Assembly: GCF_900167975.1 (NCBI RefSeq)
Contig: NZ_FUZU01000001.1
Coordinates: 2,565,331 to 2,629,330 of the forward strand
DNA from: Ohtaekwangia koreensis
Lineage (GTDB): Bacteria > Bacteroidota > Bacteroidia > Cytophagales > Cyclobacteriaceae
Direction of reading: 5' to 3'
Length of the DNA: 64,000 nt
Shown here: positions 44,620 through 54,139 of the stretch, piece after piece
Layout: each line of letters opens with the position of its first letter
How positions within the stretch are numbered: the stretch's first letter is position 1
The notes under the pieces: generated by a model
Told to the model about the DNA's origin: nothing
Database searches by the model: none
What the model saw: the letters and a program-made list of their open reading frames with translations, nothing else
Made by a program: the position numbers and the translations under genes

Positions 44620-45987
44620 CTATTTAGTCTTCTCCAGTTTTTTAAGTGCCGCGCTGATATACTCTTTCGAAAGCCACTTTCCTGCCAGTACAACGCCCTC
44701 TACATTTTTAGTCTGACTAATATCTTTTAAAGGATTGCCTGTGATTAAAACAACATCAGCAACAGCACCTTGCTGGATGATGCCGGCATTGGGTTTATTC
44801 AAATATGCAGCGACATGCACTGTCCCGGTTCGCAGTGCCTCGTAAGGAGTAAGCCCGGACTTTACCAGGTATTGCAATTCATTGTGCGTTGAAAAACCGG
44901 GCACGTTAAAAACCTGTGGTGCATCACAACCCAGTAGGATCTTTACGCCGTTTTGTTGGCACTGGTATATTAACTTCCTTCTGAGCTTCACAAAGTTTTC
45001 AATCGTAGCGGCATTATACTCCGGGTTCTTCATCAGATTTTTTTTGCTTTCGATCCATTGGTTCACCGTTTCAGGTTTCATATATAGTATATCCGGATCG
45101 GCAAGAAAAACTTCCGGTGTAAAGTCTGCGGCAAACCAACGTTCTGCCAAAGATTGCGTAGGCACTACCCATATGTTTTTTTCTTTAAGGCCAGCCATGA
45201 GTTTAGGAATGAGCGTTGTATCAATTTTGTCTGCTCCGAACATTCCAAATAACCCGGTTTGCTGTTCGTTCATGGTTTTGATTTCAGGGATCAAGCCTTC
45301 GATGAAGCCATCCAGGTGATCAATGGAAGAATACCCCGCATCAATGGCACGCCATACACCCACACCAAACGATACATGGCCGACAAATGGAATGCCCTCT
45401 TTATGTGCCGCGGCTGCTATAGCATCAAATTTTTCACGCGTAAGGCCGGGATGTAGTTTCAGATAATCGTAGCCTGCAGCTTTTTGCTTGCGTACCATCT
45501 CAGCGCCCGCTTCCGGAGAAGTAACGCTCATACCATTGAAAGATGGACCGGTGGTATATAGATGCGGCCCCAGTATTTCTCCCTGTTGTATTTTACTGCG
45601 AAGCTCCAGGTGCTTCGGATGGCCAAGCATGCCCCGTATCGTTGTTATACCATTGGCTGCAAATAACATCAGCACTTCCTTCATGGGTTCGATGTCGTCA
45701 ATAGGCGGAACATGCGCATGCATTTCTGCCAGGCCGGGAATGAGATATTTTCCTTTCGCATCTATAACCAATGCTGCTTTGGTATATTTTAGTTTGGTGC
45801 CGATTGCTGAAATTTTTCCGTCCTTGATAATCACGGTTTGTTTTTCGAGGATGCGCTCGGAGTCCATCGGTACTACATTCACATTCGTGATTACAATCTC
45901 ACGTTGTTTTGAATCGACTATATCTTGTGCCAGACCATTGCTAAAAGAGAGTATCAGCAATGCAATACAGTGAAGAAATGATTTCAT
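44620..45987 (-). CDS. Secreted amidohydrolase (imidazolonepropionase/prolidase-like)
   Basis: 455 residues with signal peptide (LLILSFSNGLAQ). Metal ligands: HAH in GLAEMHAHVPP, carboxylated-Lys position in YDYLKLHPG, His in FVGHVSFG and in SIDHLDG, Asp in LLGCDAPQVF. The end IIQQGAVADVVLITGNPLKD is the usual amidohydrolase closing. Related enzymes cleave cyclic amides or Xaa-Pro dipeptides; substrate unknown. First gene of an operon with the aldo/keto reductase. Confidence 0.92.
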   Translation of the reverse strand: MKSFLHCIALLILSFSNGLAQDIVDSKQREIVITNVNVVPMDSERILEKQTVIIKDGKISAIGTKLKYTKAALVIDAKGKYLIPGLAEMHAHVPPIDDIEPMKEVLMLFAANGITTIRGMLGHPKHLELRSKIQQGEILGPHLYTTGPSFNGMSVTSPEAGAEMVRKQKAAGYDYLKLHPGLTREKFDAIAAAAHKEGIPFVGHVSFGVGVWRAIDAGYSSIDHLDGFIEGLIPEIKTMNEQQTGLFGMFGADKIDTTLIPKLMAGLKEKNIWVVPTQSLAERWFAADFTPEVFLADPDILYMKPETVNQWIESKKNLMKNPEYNAATIENFVKLRRKLIYQCQQNGVKILLGCDAPQVFNVPGFSTHNELQYLVKSGLTPYEALRTGTVHVAAYLNKPNAGIIQQGAVADVVLITGNPLKDISQTKNVEGVVLAGKWLSKEYISAALKKLEKTK

Positions 45988-46043
45988 AGCTATAGGGATT
46001 GGATGAATGAAATTACGACATCCATTATAAAGCCTGAAGCCGT

Positions 46044-46432
46044 CTATAAAATACTTACTATATCTTCACCGATGCGTGTGGGGCGCATGGTCTTTGCATC
46101 CACCATACACCAGATTGTTTTGGACTCTGCCAGGATCTTTTGATCGCCCGCACCAGCTTTACAAAGCGTTCGAACTTTGCTCCGTGACTTTCGCCAACCC
46201 AGGTGGTGCCCTGGATCACATCGTTAAGAAAGGATGGATTCTTATAGTCTATTTCATGACGCAGTACGATCCATAAATACTTTGCTTTTAATTCAGCGGA
46301 AGCGATCGCATTCCAATGTGCAGCCGCGACTTCCTGTATATAGCGAACGTATACCACATTGTTCACATGACCAAGTTCATCGATGTCATGCGTGGTAACA
46401 GTGATCAGGTGTTCAAACGGTTTTGAAGACAT
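46044..46432 (-). pseudogene. Acyl-CoA thioesterase (4HBT hotdog) with frameshift
   Basis: The N-terminal part (TTHDIDELGHVNNVVYVRYI, then FERFVKLVRA) is a normal hotdog thioesterase with the catalytic Asp in DELGHVNN. At about 46145-46150 the frame slips: in the open frame the end is nonsense, while the neighbouring frame continues DQKILAESKTIWCMVDAKTM then RPTRIGEDIVSIL to a stop at 46044, the expected family ending. One base is missing. Either a fresh inactivating mutation or a sequencing error. Confidence 0.8.
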
Positions 46433-46492
46433 AGGATTATATATCTGCTAACATAAGCAGAAATAACGGGACTATAGTTTCTGCTAAAAAGA

Positions 46493-46519
46493 AAGAGCCA
46501 CTGCATGGCAGCGGCTCTT
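46493..46519 (-). terminator. Terminator of the DUF2911 gene
   Basis: Read on the minus strand, AAGAGCCGCTGCC and GCAGTGGCTCTT form a stem (one mismatch) followed by TCTTTTT. Confidence 0.8.
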
Positions 46520-46542
46520 CGTATAGTATAGATTTCTCCGGA

Positions 46543-47391
46543 TTATTTCAGAGACTTCAATAACTCTTCGTTCATCATCTGGTAATCGCGGTTACCAGCT
46601 TCTTTTGATTTAGTCAAAGAGGCTGTAGCCGTTTCAGTAGCACCTTTTTTATCACCCAATGCTTTTTGAATTTTAGCTTTTTGATGCAGCACCCAGAAAG
46701 GACTGTTCATGCCTTCAGCAGCTTTGTTCACCCACTCGAGAGCTTTGTTCAGATCTTTTTTGTTTTCAAGATAATATACTGCTGCCTGGAAATAGTTGTT
46801 AGGACTTACCACGGTATTTTCTTCAATAGACTTCATCACTTTGGCATCGTAGTCTGTTGAGATGGTGAATTTCACAGACGTGTTTTCCCAAGCCAACTGA
46901 ACTTTACCGCTTTTGTTGTCATCAGATAAATCAGTGATGTTGATTGTGAACGTTTCAACTTTCTCAGTAAGCTTTTCAGACTTCACTTTGAAATTAGCAA
47001 CGTCATTGGCTTTATCATATTTACCTGTATTGCCTCCCATAGCAACATCTTTATATAGTACTACAGTCCATTCTGTAGCACCAGGCCATGTAAGCAAAAG
47101 ATATTCACCTGCTGGTACAGCAGCACCTTCTACTTTTACATCGTCAGAGAAAGAGATTCTTGTTCCGCTATTAGCACCTGTTCTCCAGATTTTTCCGAAG
47201 GGAACCAATGCAGCAGCATCGCTTCCGAAAATTTTTCTTCCCTTTGCACGTGGACGGGAATAATCTACTTTAACATTTGTAAGACCTATTGTTGTAGAAA
47301 CTGAACCGGCAGGACTGGCACTTGGAGTTTGTACTTGCGCTTGCGCCAAGTGGGCAGTGATCAATAAAACAATCAGTAATAATTTTTTCAT
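46543..47391 (-). CDS. DUF2911 exported protein with TPR-like C-terminus
   Basis: 282 residues; signal ending LAQAQ. DUF2911 core: VDYSRPRAKGRKIFG, LVPFGKIWRTGANSGTRISF, PAGEYLLLTWPG, WTVVLYKD. From ~200 the helical part (NYFQAAVYYLENKKDLNKALEWVNKA, ALGDKKGATETATASL in pieces) looks like tetratricopeptide repeats. Widespread in Bacteroidota, function unknown. Confidence 0.9.
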   Translation of the reverse strand: MKKLLLIVLLITAHLAQAQVQTPSASPAGSVSTTIGLTNVKVDYSRPRAKGRKIFGSDAAALVPFGKIWRTGANSGTRISFSDDVKVEGAAVPAGEYLLLTWPGATEWTVVLYKDVAMGGNTGKYDKANDVANFKVKSEKLTEKVETFTINITDLSDDNKSGKVQLAWENTSVKFTISTDYDAKVMKSIEENTVVSPNNYFQAAVYYLENKKDLNKALEWVNKAAEGMNSPFWVLHQKAKIQKALGDKKGATETATASLTKSKEAGNRDYQMMNEELLKSLK

Positions 47392-47506
47392 GGTGGTATA
47401 TTTTTGGTTGTTTTGAGTTAAGAGGTGCCAAAGTTAAACAAGGTTTTGAATTGGCGTTGTTAAAAAAGAGTTAATCCTGTAACATCTACGCAGTGTATAG
47501 ATTGAT

Positions 47507-48097
47507 ATGAAGCTTCCAGAAGATTTTTACCAGCGTACCAATGTAGTGAAGATCGCACGCGAACTCCTTGGTAAGGTGCTTGTTACCAACATCGAGGGTG
47601 TTGTTACCAATGGTATTATTGTAGAGACAGAAGCATACTCGTGGAAGGAACGAGGTTGCCATGCGTACGGTGGCCGAAAGACACCGCGCAATGCAATCAT
47701 GTTTGAGAAGGGTGGCTATGCCTATGTTTACCTCTGCTATGGCATGCACCATCTTTTTAATGTGGTGACCAATATGCCAGGCGTTGCAGATGCTGTTTTG
47801 ATCCGGGCACTTGAACCTGTTGATGGACTTACCGAGATGAAAATCCGAAGAGGACGATTGGCAAATCCTTTTCACCTGACCTCTGGTCCGGGTAAACTAA
47901 CCAAAGCTTTGGGCATTGACAGAAAGTTGAATGGAAAATTCCTTCTCGACAACGAAGTTTGGATAGAGGATGGCGGAAGAAAGATACCACCAAGTGGAGT
48001 TGAAGCCAGTGCGCGTATCGGTATCGACTATGCCGGTGAAGATGCCAAGCTTCCCTGGCGATTTACAATCAAAGGGAATCAGTGGATTAGTAAATGA
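47507..48097 (+). CDS. DNA-3-methyladenine glycosylase (AAG/MPG family)
   Basis: 196 residues of the vertebrate-type AAG fold: FYQRTNVVKIARELLGKVLV, IVETEAY with the catalytic Glu, GCHAYGGRKTPRNAIMF, AYVYLCYGMHHLFNVVT and SGPGKLTKALGI. Removes alkylated purines in base-excision repair. Divergent from the DUF2911 gene. Confidence 0.95.
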   Translation: MKLPEDFYQRTNVVKIARELLGKVLVTNIEGVVTNGIIVETEAYSWKERGCHAYGGRKTPRNAIMFEKGGYAYVYLCYGMHHLFNVVTNMPGVADAVLIRALEPVDGLTEMKIRRGRLANPFHLTSGPGKLTKALGIDRKLNGKFLLDNEVWIEDGGRKIPPSGVEASARIGIDYAGEDAKLPWRFTIKGNQWISK

Positions 48098-48227
48098 AAA
48101 ATGTATCCGTGGTTCAGCGTCACACTCAAGAGTTATCAGGATTGCCTTTTGTACAGGCTTTATCAGTCCTGAAACCAAAAATTAAATCGTAAGTAAATAG
48201 TATATTTGGAGTTAAGTGTTTTGGTAT

Positions 48228-49820
48228 ATGCGGGTTTTTAGTTCAGTGTCCCTACTTCTCTTATTAACAGTTATTTCTATCGGTCAGCCTATCGGTGCTG
48301 ATTCAGTTAACTCCTTTGAGTTACTGAATTCGCCTTATGATGAGCTCAGCCCGGTGATCAGTCCTGATGGAAAAACGTTATATGTTACCATTGCCAATCA
48401 CCCCGGTAATGTCGGAGGGAAGAAGGACCCGGGAGATATATGGTACGCTACGTTAACAGAAAATAATCAATGGTCAGCTCCGGTGCATGCAGGACCGTCG
48501 TTAAATAACAGAGGCTTTAACGGTGTAGCCGGCTTCTCCGGTAATGGAGACAATCTATTTCTGTTAAGTCATTACGATGCTACGGGTTCACCGCGTACGC
48601 AAGGCATCGCCGTTACGAAAAGACAAGGCAACGGCTGGTCTTCTCCTGAGAACATCACCATTCCATACTTTCAGAATAAGTCAGAAACCATAAGCGGGTA
48701 TATAAAGCCCGATGAGAGCGCTTTCGTTTTTTCGGCAGAGACGTACGGTAGCCGTGGTGTTGAAGATCTATACATCACCTTAAAAGGCAGCGATGGAAAA
48801 TGGTCGGAGCCTAAAAATCTGGGATCGGTGATCAACACGCAGTTTCAGGAACTTTGCCCTTCACTCAGTGACGATGGAAGGACACTATATTTCTCAAGCA
48901 ACGGGAGAAAAGGATTTGGAAGCTTTGACATCTACTCTTCATCACGATTGGATGAAACCTGGACGAAATGGTCTGAGCCTGTTAACCTTGGGCCGACTAT
49001 AAATACAGAAGGTCGCGATCTATACTATCGTGATTATTCTTCCGAAGATTTTTCGCTTTTCACCAGCACCAAGAATAGCGATGGCTACGGCGATGTGAAG
49101 CTATATAAAAGAAATAACCCACCTCGTAATCCTCAGGATACAACCAACGCAGTGGCTACTGCGAACACGGCCAGCATTCCTCCGGTTAAGCCCTCTGTAG
49201 CAGTTCCTGAAAACAGCGTGCGTGTATATGGCAAAGTGTTGAATGCGAAAACGAACGAGTTTATCCCTGCCAAAATCACCTTTACTACAGTGGCCAATAA
49301 CCAAGGCACAACGGCATCGGTAGACGCCGGCTACTCACTTACAGTGCCATCTGTAAATGATTACATGGTAAAGATCGAAGCTGCAGGATTTGTGAGTTCG
49401 ATGGAAAAGCTTGCCATCAAAACGTATGAGATGAAGGAGCTTGAAATGAATTTCAAACTTCAACCCGTGGAAGTGGGCACTACGGTAAATTTGAAAAACG
49501 TTTTGTTCGAGCAGGGCCGTACCAACCTACTTCCGCAGTCGTATGATGAATTAGATATGGTGATTTCTTTCCTCAAACTGAACCCCAATGTGAAGATTGA
49601 ACTGGCGGGTCATACCGATAACCGCGGTATTCCTGCACAAAATGTTAAGCTTTCACAAGCCCGGGTCGATAAAGTGAAAGAGTATCTCACAGAAAAGGGA
49701 ATAGATAAAAAGCGCATCTCCGGCAAAGGTTATGGGGGAGCGACTCCGATCGCAAGCAACGAAAATGAAGAAACCCGTCAACTCAACAGGCGGGTAGAGT
49801 TCATCATTAAAAAGTTATAG
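48228..49820 (+). CDS. OmpA-family protein with PD40 repeats
   Basis: About 530 residues from ATG at 48228 (MRVFSSVSLLLLLTVISIGQ signal). An N-terminal PD40/WD40-like propeller part (DELSPVISPDGKTLYVTIAN, LCPSLSDDGRTLYFSSNGRKG), a carboxypeptidase-like beta-sandwich (VRVYGKVLNAKTNEFIPAKI), and a C-terminal OmpA domain (LAGHTDNRGIPAQNVKLSQARV...GYGGATPIASNENEETR). Binds peptidoglycan and links it to the outer membrane. A TATATTTG -7-like box is at 48201-48208. Confidence 0.93.
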   Translation: MRVFSSVSLLLLLTVISIGQPIGADSVNSFELLNSPYDELSPVISPDGKTLYVTIANHPGNVGGKKDPGDIWYATLTENNQWSAPVHAGPSLNNRGFNGVAGFSGNGDNLFLLSHYDATGSPRTQGIAVTKRQGNGWSSPENITIPYFQNKSETISGYIKPDESAFVFSAETYGSRGVEDLYITLKGSDGKWSEPKNLGSVINTQFQELCPSLSDDGRTLYFSSNGRKGFGSFDIYSSSRLDETWTKWSEPVNLGPTINTEGRDLYYRDYSSEDFSLFTSTKNSDGYGDVKLYKRNNPPRNPQDTTNAVATANTASIPPVKPSVAVPENSVRVYGKVLNAKTNEFIPAKITFTTVANNQGTTASVDAGYSLTVPSVNDYMVKIEAAGFVSSMEKLAIKTYEMKELEMNFKLQPVEVGTTVNLKNVLFEQGRTNLLPQSYDELDMVISFLKLNPNVKIELAGHTDNRGIPAQNVKLSQARVDKVKEYLTEKGIDKKRISGKGYGGATPIASNENEETRQLNRRVEFIIKKL

Positions 49821-49848
49821 TACCTAAATTTTGTGTATAAAGAATAGA

Positions 49849-49883
49849 AAAAAGCACTCCCATATCTGGGGGTGCTTTTTTTT
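49849..49883 (+). terminator. Terminator after OmpA-family gene
   Basis: Stem AAAAGCACTCCC / GGGGGTGCTTTT followed by a run of T. Confidence 0.85.
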
Positions 49884-50074
49884 GATTCCTTGTTTTTAAA
49901 CAGAATTGTCAATCCCGAAAAATTGGATCATGTAAAAATCAATTGATTATTACATCGTTTATATTATCCAGTAAATAATTCACATAAAAACATTTCTGTT
50001 TGATTCAATTATTAGATAAGTTAGATAAACCGATAGCAGTAAAATTCAATTGTACTTATTTATATAGCGAGGGG

Positions 50075-51811
50075 ATGAAGTTGTATATCCAACAACGTGT
50101 TATTGCAGGATTTCTGTTAGCCATCGCCATTATATCAGCCCTGGCAGTTTATTCATATCTCAATAACAAGCGCTCGATCCGCGAAAGTTTTTTAGTATCC
50201 CACTCCAATGAAGTACTCTATCACATCGAACAAGTGTGGTCTATTACCGCGAACCTGGAATCCGCACAGCGCGCATATACTATCACCGGCAACGAAGTAT
50301 TTGTACAGCCCTATAAAGAATCGTCAGGAGAAGTTCATCAGCATCTGGACGATCTTAAAAGCCTGATAGCCGACAATGCCTATCAGTATGAGCGCTTTCT
50401 GATCCTTCGTAAATTGATTGATGAGAAGTTGCTTTTCAATCAAAAGCTTCTGGACACCCGCCAGAAAAATTTTGAAGAGGCACAAACTATACATGCGTCT
50501 CTGGAGGGCAAGAACCTGATGGATAAAATATATACTGTTATAGCCGATATGCAGGAACACGAGAAAATGTTACTGCGGCAACGCACGGAACAACGGGAGC
50601 AAGGAATCCAAAATTTCAATTGGGCATATATAGCTTTACTCTTGGTAACTGCGGGGCTATTGATCTTTGTTTTTATTTCGATCAATAAGAACCTACAGGC
50701 ACGATTCCATGCTGAGGAGTCTGCCAAGGAAGCAGCGAGTCGGATTCAGGATATATATGATAACGCTCCCTGTGGATATCATTCCCTGGATGCAAAAGGT
50801 ATCGTTACCGAGATGAACAAAACGTGGCTGGATTGGCTTGGCTATGATCGCTCGGAGATAATTAATCGTGTTCGATTCTCAGATATACTTGCTCCGGGAA
50901 ATGTAGAATTGTTTAACAGCAGGTTCGAAACATTTAAGACACAGGGCTTTGTGCGAGACCTTGAATTCGACATCATCCGAAAGGATAAAACAACGTTTCC
51001 TATACTGCTCAACGCTACTGCCGTGTATGATGAAAACGGGAATTTCCAGAAGAGCCGCTCGATGGCGATCGATTACTCGCAGCGAAGAGAGGCGAATTTG
51101 CGGATTATGGCGCTAAACCAGGAGCTTGAAGCTTTTACCTATTCGGTGTCTCATGACCTTCGTGCACCATTGCGTTCCATCGATGGCTATGCACGTATAC
51201 TATCGGAGGATTACATGGACAAGTTTGACGCGGAAGGGAAGCGTGTACTAAATATAGTGGTGAACAATGCACGGAAGATGGGGCAGCTTATTGATGACCT
51301 GCTTGAGTTCTCCCGCGTGGGACGTAAAGAGATCATCAAGGGCGTTGTAGACATGGGCAAGCTTGCACAATATGTTTCAGAAGAGTTGCTTTTTAATGAA
51401 AGCAGCAGAAAGATCGATCTGAAAATTGATACGTTGGAAGTGACCACGGGTGATGCTCACCTGCTCAGGCAAGTATGGATCAATACTATATCTAACGCTA
51501 TAAAGTATACTAGCAGAAAAGAGCATGCACTCATAGAAATTACTTCGCAAAGCAGTGCATTTGAGACGATCTATTGTATTAAAGATAACGGAGCAGGTTT
51601 TGATATGCAGTATGTCCACAAACTATTCGGTGTTTTCCAGCGATTACACCGGGCACAAGATTTTCAGGGTACCGGTGTAGGGTTGGCTATTGTCCATCGG
51701 ATTATCTCCCGGCATGGCGGTAAGGTATGGGCAGAGGGCAAAGTAGATGAGGGTGCCTCCTTTTATTTTTCATTGCCTAAATCAACTCAAACAAGTAAAC
51801 TACCCTTATGA
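50075..51811 (+). CDS. CHASE3-PAS sensor histidine kinase
   Basis: About 578 residues from the ATG at 50075, preceded by GAGGGG; the frame is open 25 codons upstream. Order: membrane helix ([21 protein letters not shown]), CHASE3-like periplasmic helix bundle ([20 protein letters not shown]), second helix ([21 protein letters not shown]), PAS domain ([21 protein letters not shown]), HisKA ([16 protein letters not shown]) and HATPase ([34 protein letters not shown]). Phytochrome-like family kinase; overlaps the next gene by 4 bases. Confidence 0.94.
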   Translation: MKLYIQQRVIAGFLLAIAIISALAVYSYLNNKRSIRESFLVSHSNEVLYHIEQVWSITANLESAQRAYTITGNEVFVQPYKESSGEVHQHLDDLKSLIADNAYQYERFLILRKLIDEKLLFNQKLLDTRQKNFEEAQTIHASLEGKNLMDKIYTVIADMQEHEKMLLRQRTEQREQGIQNFNWAYIALLLVTAGLLIFVFISINKNLQARFHAEESAKEAASRIQDIYDNAPCGYHSLDAKGIVTEMNKTWLDWLGYDRSEIINRVRFSDILAPGNVELFNSRFETFKTQGFVRDLEFDIIRKDKTTFPILLNATAVYDENGNFQKSRSMAIDYSQRREANLRIMALNQELEAFTYSVSHDLRAPLRSIDGYARILSEDYMDKFDAEGKRVLNIVVNNARKMGQLIDDLLEFSRVGRKEIIKGVVDMGKLAQYVSEELLFNESSRKIDLKIDTLEVTTGDAHLLRQVWINTISNAIKYTSRKEHALIEITSQSSAFETIYCIKDNGAGFDMQYVHKLFGVFQRLHRAQDFQGTGVGLAIVHRIISRHGGKVWAEGKVDEGASFYFSLPKSTQTSKLPL

Positions 51812-52230
51812 ATAATATTGTTGAGATTCTGCTGGTGGAGGATAATCCAGATGATGCAGAATTGACTATACGTGCACTAAAGAAGCATAACCTGGCAAAC
51901 AATCTATTGCATTTACAAGATGGCGAAGAGGCTCTGGATTTTATTTTCTCTTCCGAACCGAATTCACTTCCCAAGATCATATTGCTTGATATAAAAATGC
52001 CTAAAGTCGATGGCATCGAAGTACTTCGTAAGATTAAAAGTGACGAAAATCGAAAAATTATACCAATCGTAGTATTAACCTCATCCAAAGAAGAACGTGA
52101 TATCATTGAAACGTATAAACTGGGCGTGAATGCCTACATCGTTAAGCCGGTGGAGTTTGAAAAGTTTGTAAGTGCTGTCTCAGAAATTGGTTTTTTCTGG
52201 TTGATATTAAATCAGCCACCAATAAAGTAA
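51808..52230 (+). CDS. Single-domain response regulator (Rcp1-like)
   Basis: 140 residues, receiver only: [13 protein letters not shown], phosphoacceptor Asp in [13 protein letters not shown], Thr/Ser in VVLTSSKEE and Lys in YIVKPVEF. Translation coupled to the kinase by ATGA overlap (51808-51811), hence the kinase's partner. Confidence 0.95.
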   Translation: MNNIVEILLVEDNPDDAELTIRALKKHNLANNLLHLQDGEEALDFIFSSEPNSLPKIILLDIKMPKVDGIEVLRKIKSDENRKIIPIVVLTSSKEERDIIETYKLGVNAYIVKPVEFEKFVSAVSEIGFFWLILNQPPIK

Positions 52231-52254
52231 GTGAAACGAAACGGGAGTTTGCGT

Positions 52255-53388
52255 ATGGAGAAAAAATTGAAGATTTTAATGCTTGAAGACCGCGAGGAAG
52301 ATGCGGGCCTGATCAACCGCACCCTTACCAAAGATGGCGTTGATTACACTAGCCAGAACGTTGATACCCGCGAGGAATTCGTAAGAGCCCTGGAGCAATA
52401 CAATCCGGATGTAATTCTGTCCGATCATGCATTGCCACAGTTTAACTCGCTCGAGGCTTTGAAGATTTGTAAGCAGTCTGGTTTCAAAGGTCCATTTATA
52501 CTGGTTACCGGTACCGTGTCGGAAGAGTTTGCAGTAAGTTGTCTCAAGCTTGGCGCAGACGACTACGTGCTCAAATCAAACCTGGCGCGTTTACCATCCG
52601 CTATATTTAATTCCCTTCGCCAGCGACAGATGGAATCCAAGCGTAAAAAAGCAGAGTCTGCTTTGCGCAAACAAAATGATGAACTCGTCAAGATCAATAA
52701 AGAACTTGATAGCTTCGTATATAGTGTGTCGCATAATCTTCGTGCACCACTCATGTCTGTACTCGGACTTGTGCAACTTGCCAAGATGAATGACAAGAAT
52801 GACGACATGATTTATGATATGTACTTTGACAAGATCGAGCAAAGTATACATAAGCTGGATAATACCTTAAAGGAGATTCTCGATTACTCGCGTAACGCCA
52901 GGAGTGAAGTGAAAATTGAAAGAGTAAATCTTCAGCAACTCATGGAGGATATGTTTGAGCGCCTTCACTATATGGAAGGTTCCGAGAATATCAAAAAGCA
53001 GATCACCATGAAGGAGCACGTACCCTTTTTCTCCGATCCACAACGCCTGAGTGTTATCTGCAATAACCTGGTTTCAAATGCTATTAAGTATCGCTCTCCG
53101 GGAGAAAAAAATCAATTCATTCACATCGATATAACCGTTAATGAGAACAGTGCAAAGATTCATTTTGAGGACAACGGTATTGGTATACCGAAAGATTTTC
53201 AATCTAAGATCTTTGATATGTTCTTTCGGGCAACCGAGCGAAGTGAGGGGGCAGGACTCGGACTATATATTGTAAAAGAGGCTATCGATAAACTACACGG
53301 CACGATCGAAGTAGAATCTTCGCCAAGCCAGGGTACTATATTTAAGATGGAAATTCCGAACCACAGTGGTGCAAGCCAGCCATCTTAG
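52255..53388 (+). CDS. Receiver-histidine kinase hybrid
   Basis: About 377 residues from ATG at 52255; a GTG at 52231 directly after the previous stop is in frame. N-terminal receiver (MLEDREEDAGLINRTL, phospho-Asp in DVILSDHALPQF, Lys in YVLKSNL), a coiled coil, HisKA (SVSHNLRAPLMSVLGLVQLA) and HATPase (SNAIKYRSP, FEDNGIGIPKDFQ, GAGLGLYIVKEAI). No membrane segment. Third step of an apparent phosphorelay kinase - receiver - receiver/kinase. Ends with a 4-base convergent overlap with the LytTR gene. Confidence 0.94.
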   Translation: MEKKLKILMLEDREEDAGLINRTLTKDGVDYTSQNVDTREEFVRALEQYNPDVILSDHALPQFNSLEALKICKQSGFKGPFILVTGTVSEEFAVSCLKLGADDYVLKSNLARLPSAIFNSLRQRQMESKRKKAESALRKQNDELVKINKELDSFVYSVSHNLRAPLMSVLGLVQLAKMNDKNDDMIYDMYFDKIEQSIHKLDNTLKEILDYSRNARSEVKIERVNLQQLMEDMFERLHYMEGSENIKKQITMKEHVPFFSDPQRLSVICNNLVSNAIKYRSPGEKNQFIHIDITVNENSAKIHFEDNGIGIPKDFQSKIFDMFFRATERSEGAGLGLYIVKEAIDKLHGTIEVESSPSQGTIFKMEIPNHSGASQPS

Positions 53389-54092
53389 AATGCGTGCCGC
53401 GCCAGGATCTTCATTACATCCGTTTTGTAATTTCTCCCGATGGGTATAAAATGTTTGCCGATCTCAATATCGGTAGCGGAATAAGCATCAATACGCTCTA
53501 CATTAACAATGAAGGAGCGGTGTATGCGTAAGAACTGTTCGCGTGGCAGGCTCTCTTCGAGGTAACTGATCTTCTGTTGGGTTACAATCTCTTTCTCGGA
53601 GGTTTTCACCTTCACATAATCCTTTATACTTTCGATATATAGTATATCGGTCATTTTCGTCTTGATCATCTTCTTATCCACTTTGAAGTAAACGAAACTC
53701 TCGCTGCCCGAAGGTTCCGTCTTTTGAGCAGGTGCCGCTGCAGACGGCTGATGCAGTACTTTCGCTACTGCTTTTAAGAACCGTTCAAAAGGTATAGGCT
53801 TCAATAAATAATCCACCACCTCCAGTTCAAAGCCATCCAATGCATAGTCACGAAATGCAGTAGTGAAAATTACCTTGGGGGGATTCTTGAGTGTACGCAG
53901 AAAATCTATACCTGAAAGTTTAGGCATCTGTATATCCAGAAAAATGAGATCAATCTTATTCTGCTGAAGGAATGTAAAAGCGGTTACAGCGTTTCTGAAC
54001 GTTCCGGCAATTTCAAGCTGATCGATCTTGCTCACATACGATTCAAGAATCTCAATCGCTAAGGGTTCATCATCAACAATTATACATTTCAT
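53385..54092 (-). CDS. LytTR-family response regulator
   Basis: 235 residues: receiver (IIVDDEPLAIEILESYV, phospho-Asp in LIFLDIQMPKLSG, Lys in YLLKPIPF), Ala/Pro linker, LytTR DNA-binding domain (FVYFKVDKKMIKTKMTDILY, FLRIHRSFIVNVERIDAY). Downstream partner of the kinase gene at 54140-55201 on the same strand. Confidence 0.95.
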   Translation of the reverse strand: MKCIIVDDEPLAIEILESYVSKIDQLEIAGTFRNAVTAFTFLQQNKIDLIFLDIQMPKLSGIDFLRTLKNPPKVIFTTAFRDYALDGFELEVVDYLLKPIPFERFLKAVAKVLHQPSAAAPAQKTEPSGSESFVYFKVDKKMIKTKMTDILYIESIKDYVKVKTSEKEIVTQQKISYLEESLPREQFLRIHRSFIVNVERIDAYSATDIEIGKHFIPIGRNYKTDVMKILARHAF

Positions 54093-54139
54093 ACTATTGA
54101 TTTAAACGTAAACAAATCCTATATATATATATATCTGAA

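Noticed and set aside
54120-54135. (TA)n run between the LytTR genes
   Set aside because: Only about seven repeats in a short gap, common in this AT-rich genome; no sign of a functional satellite.
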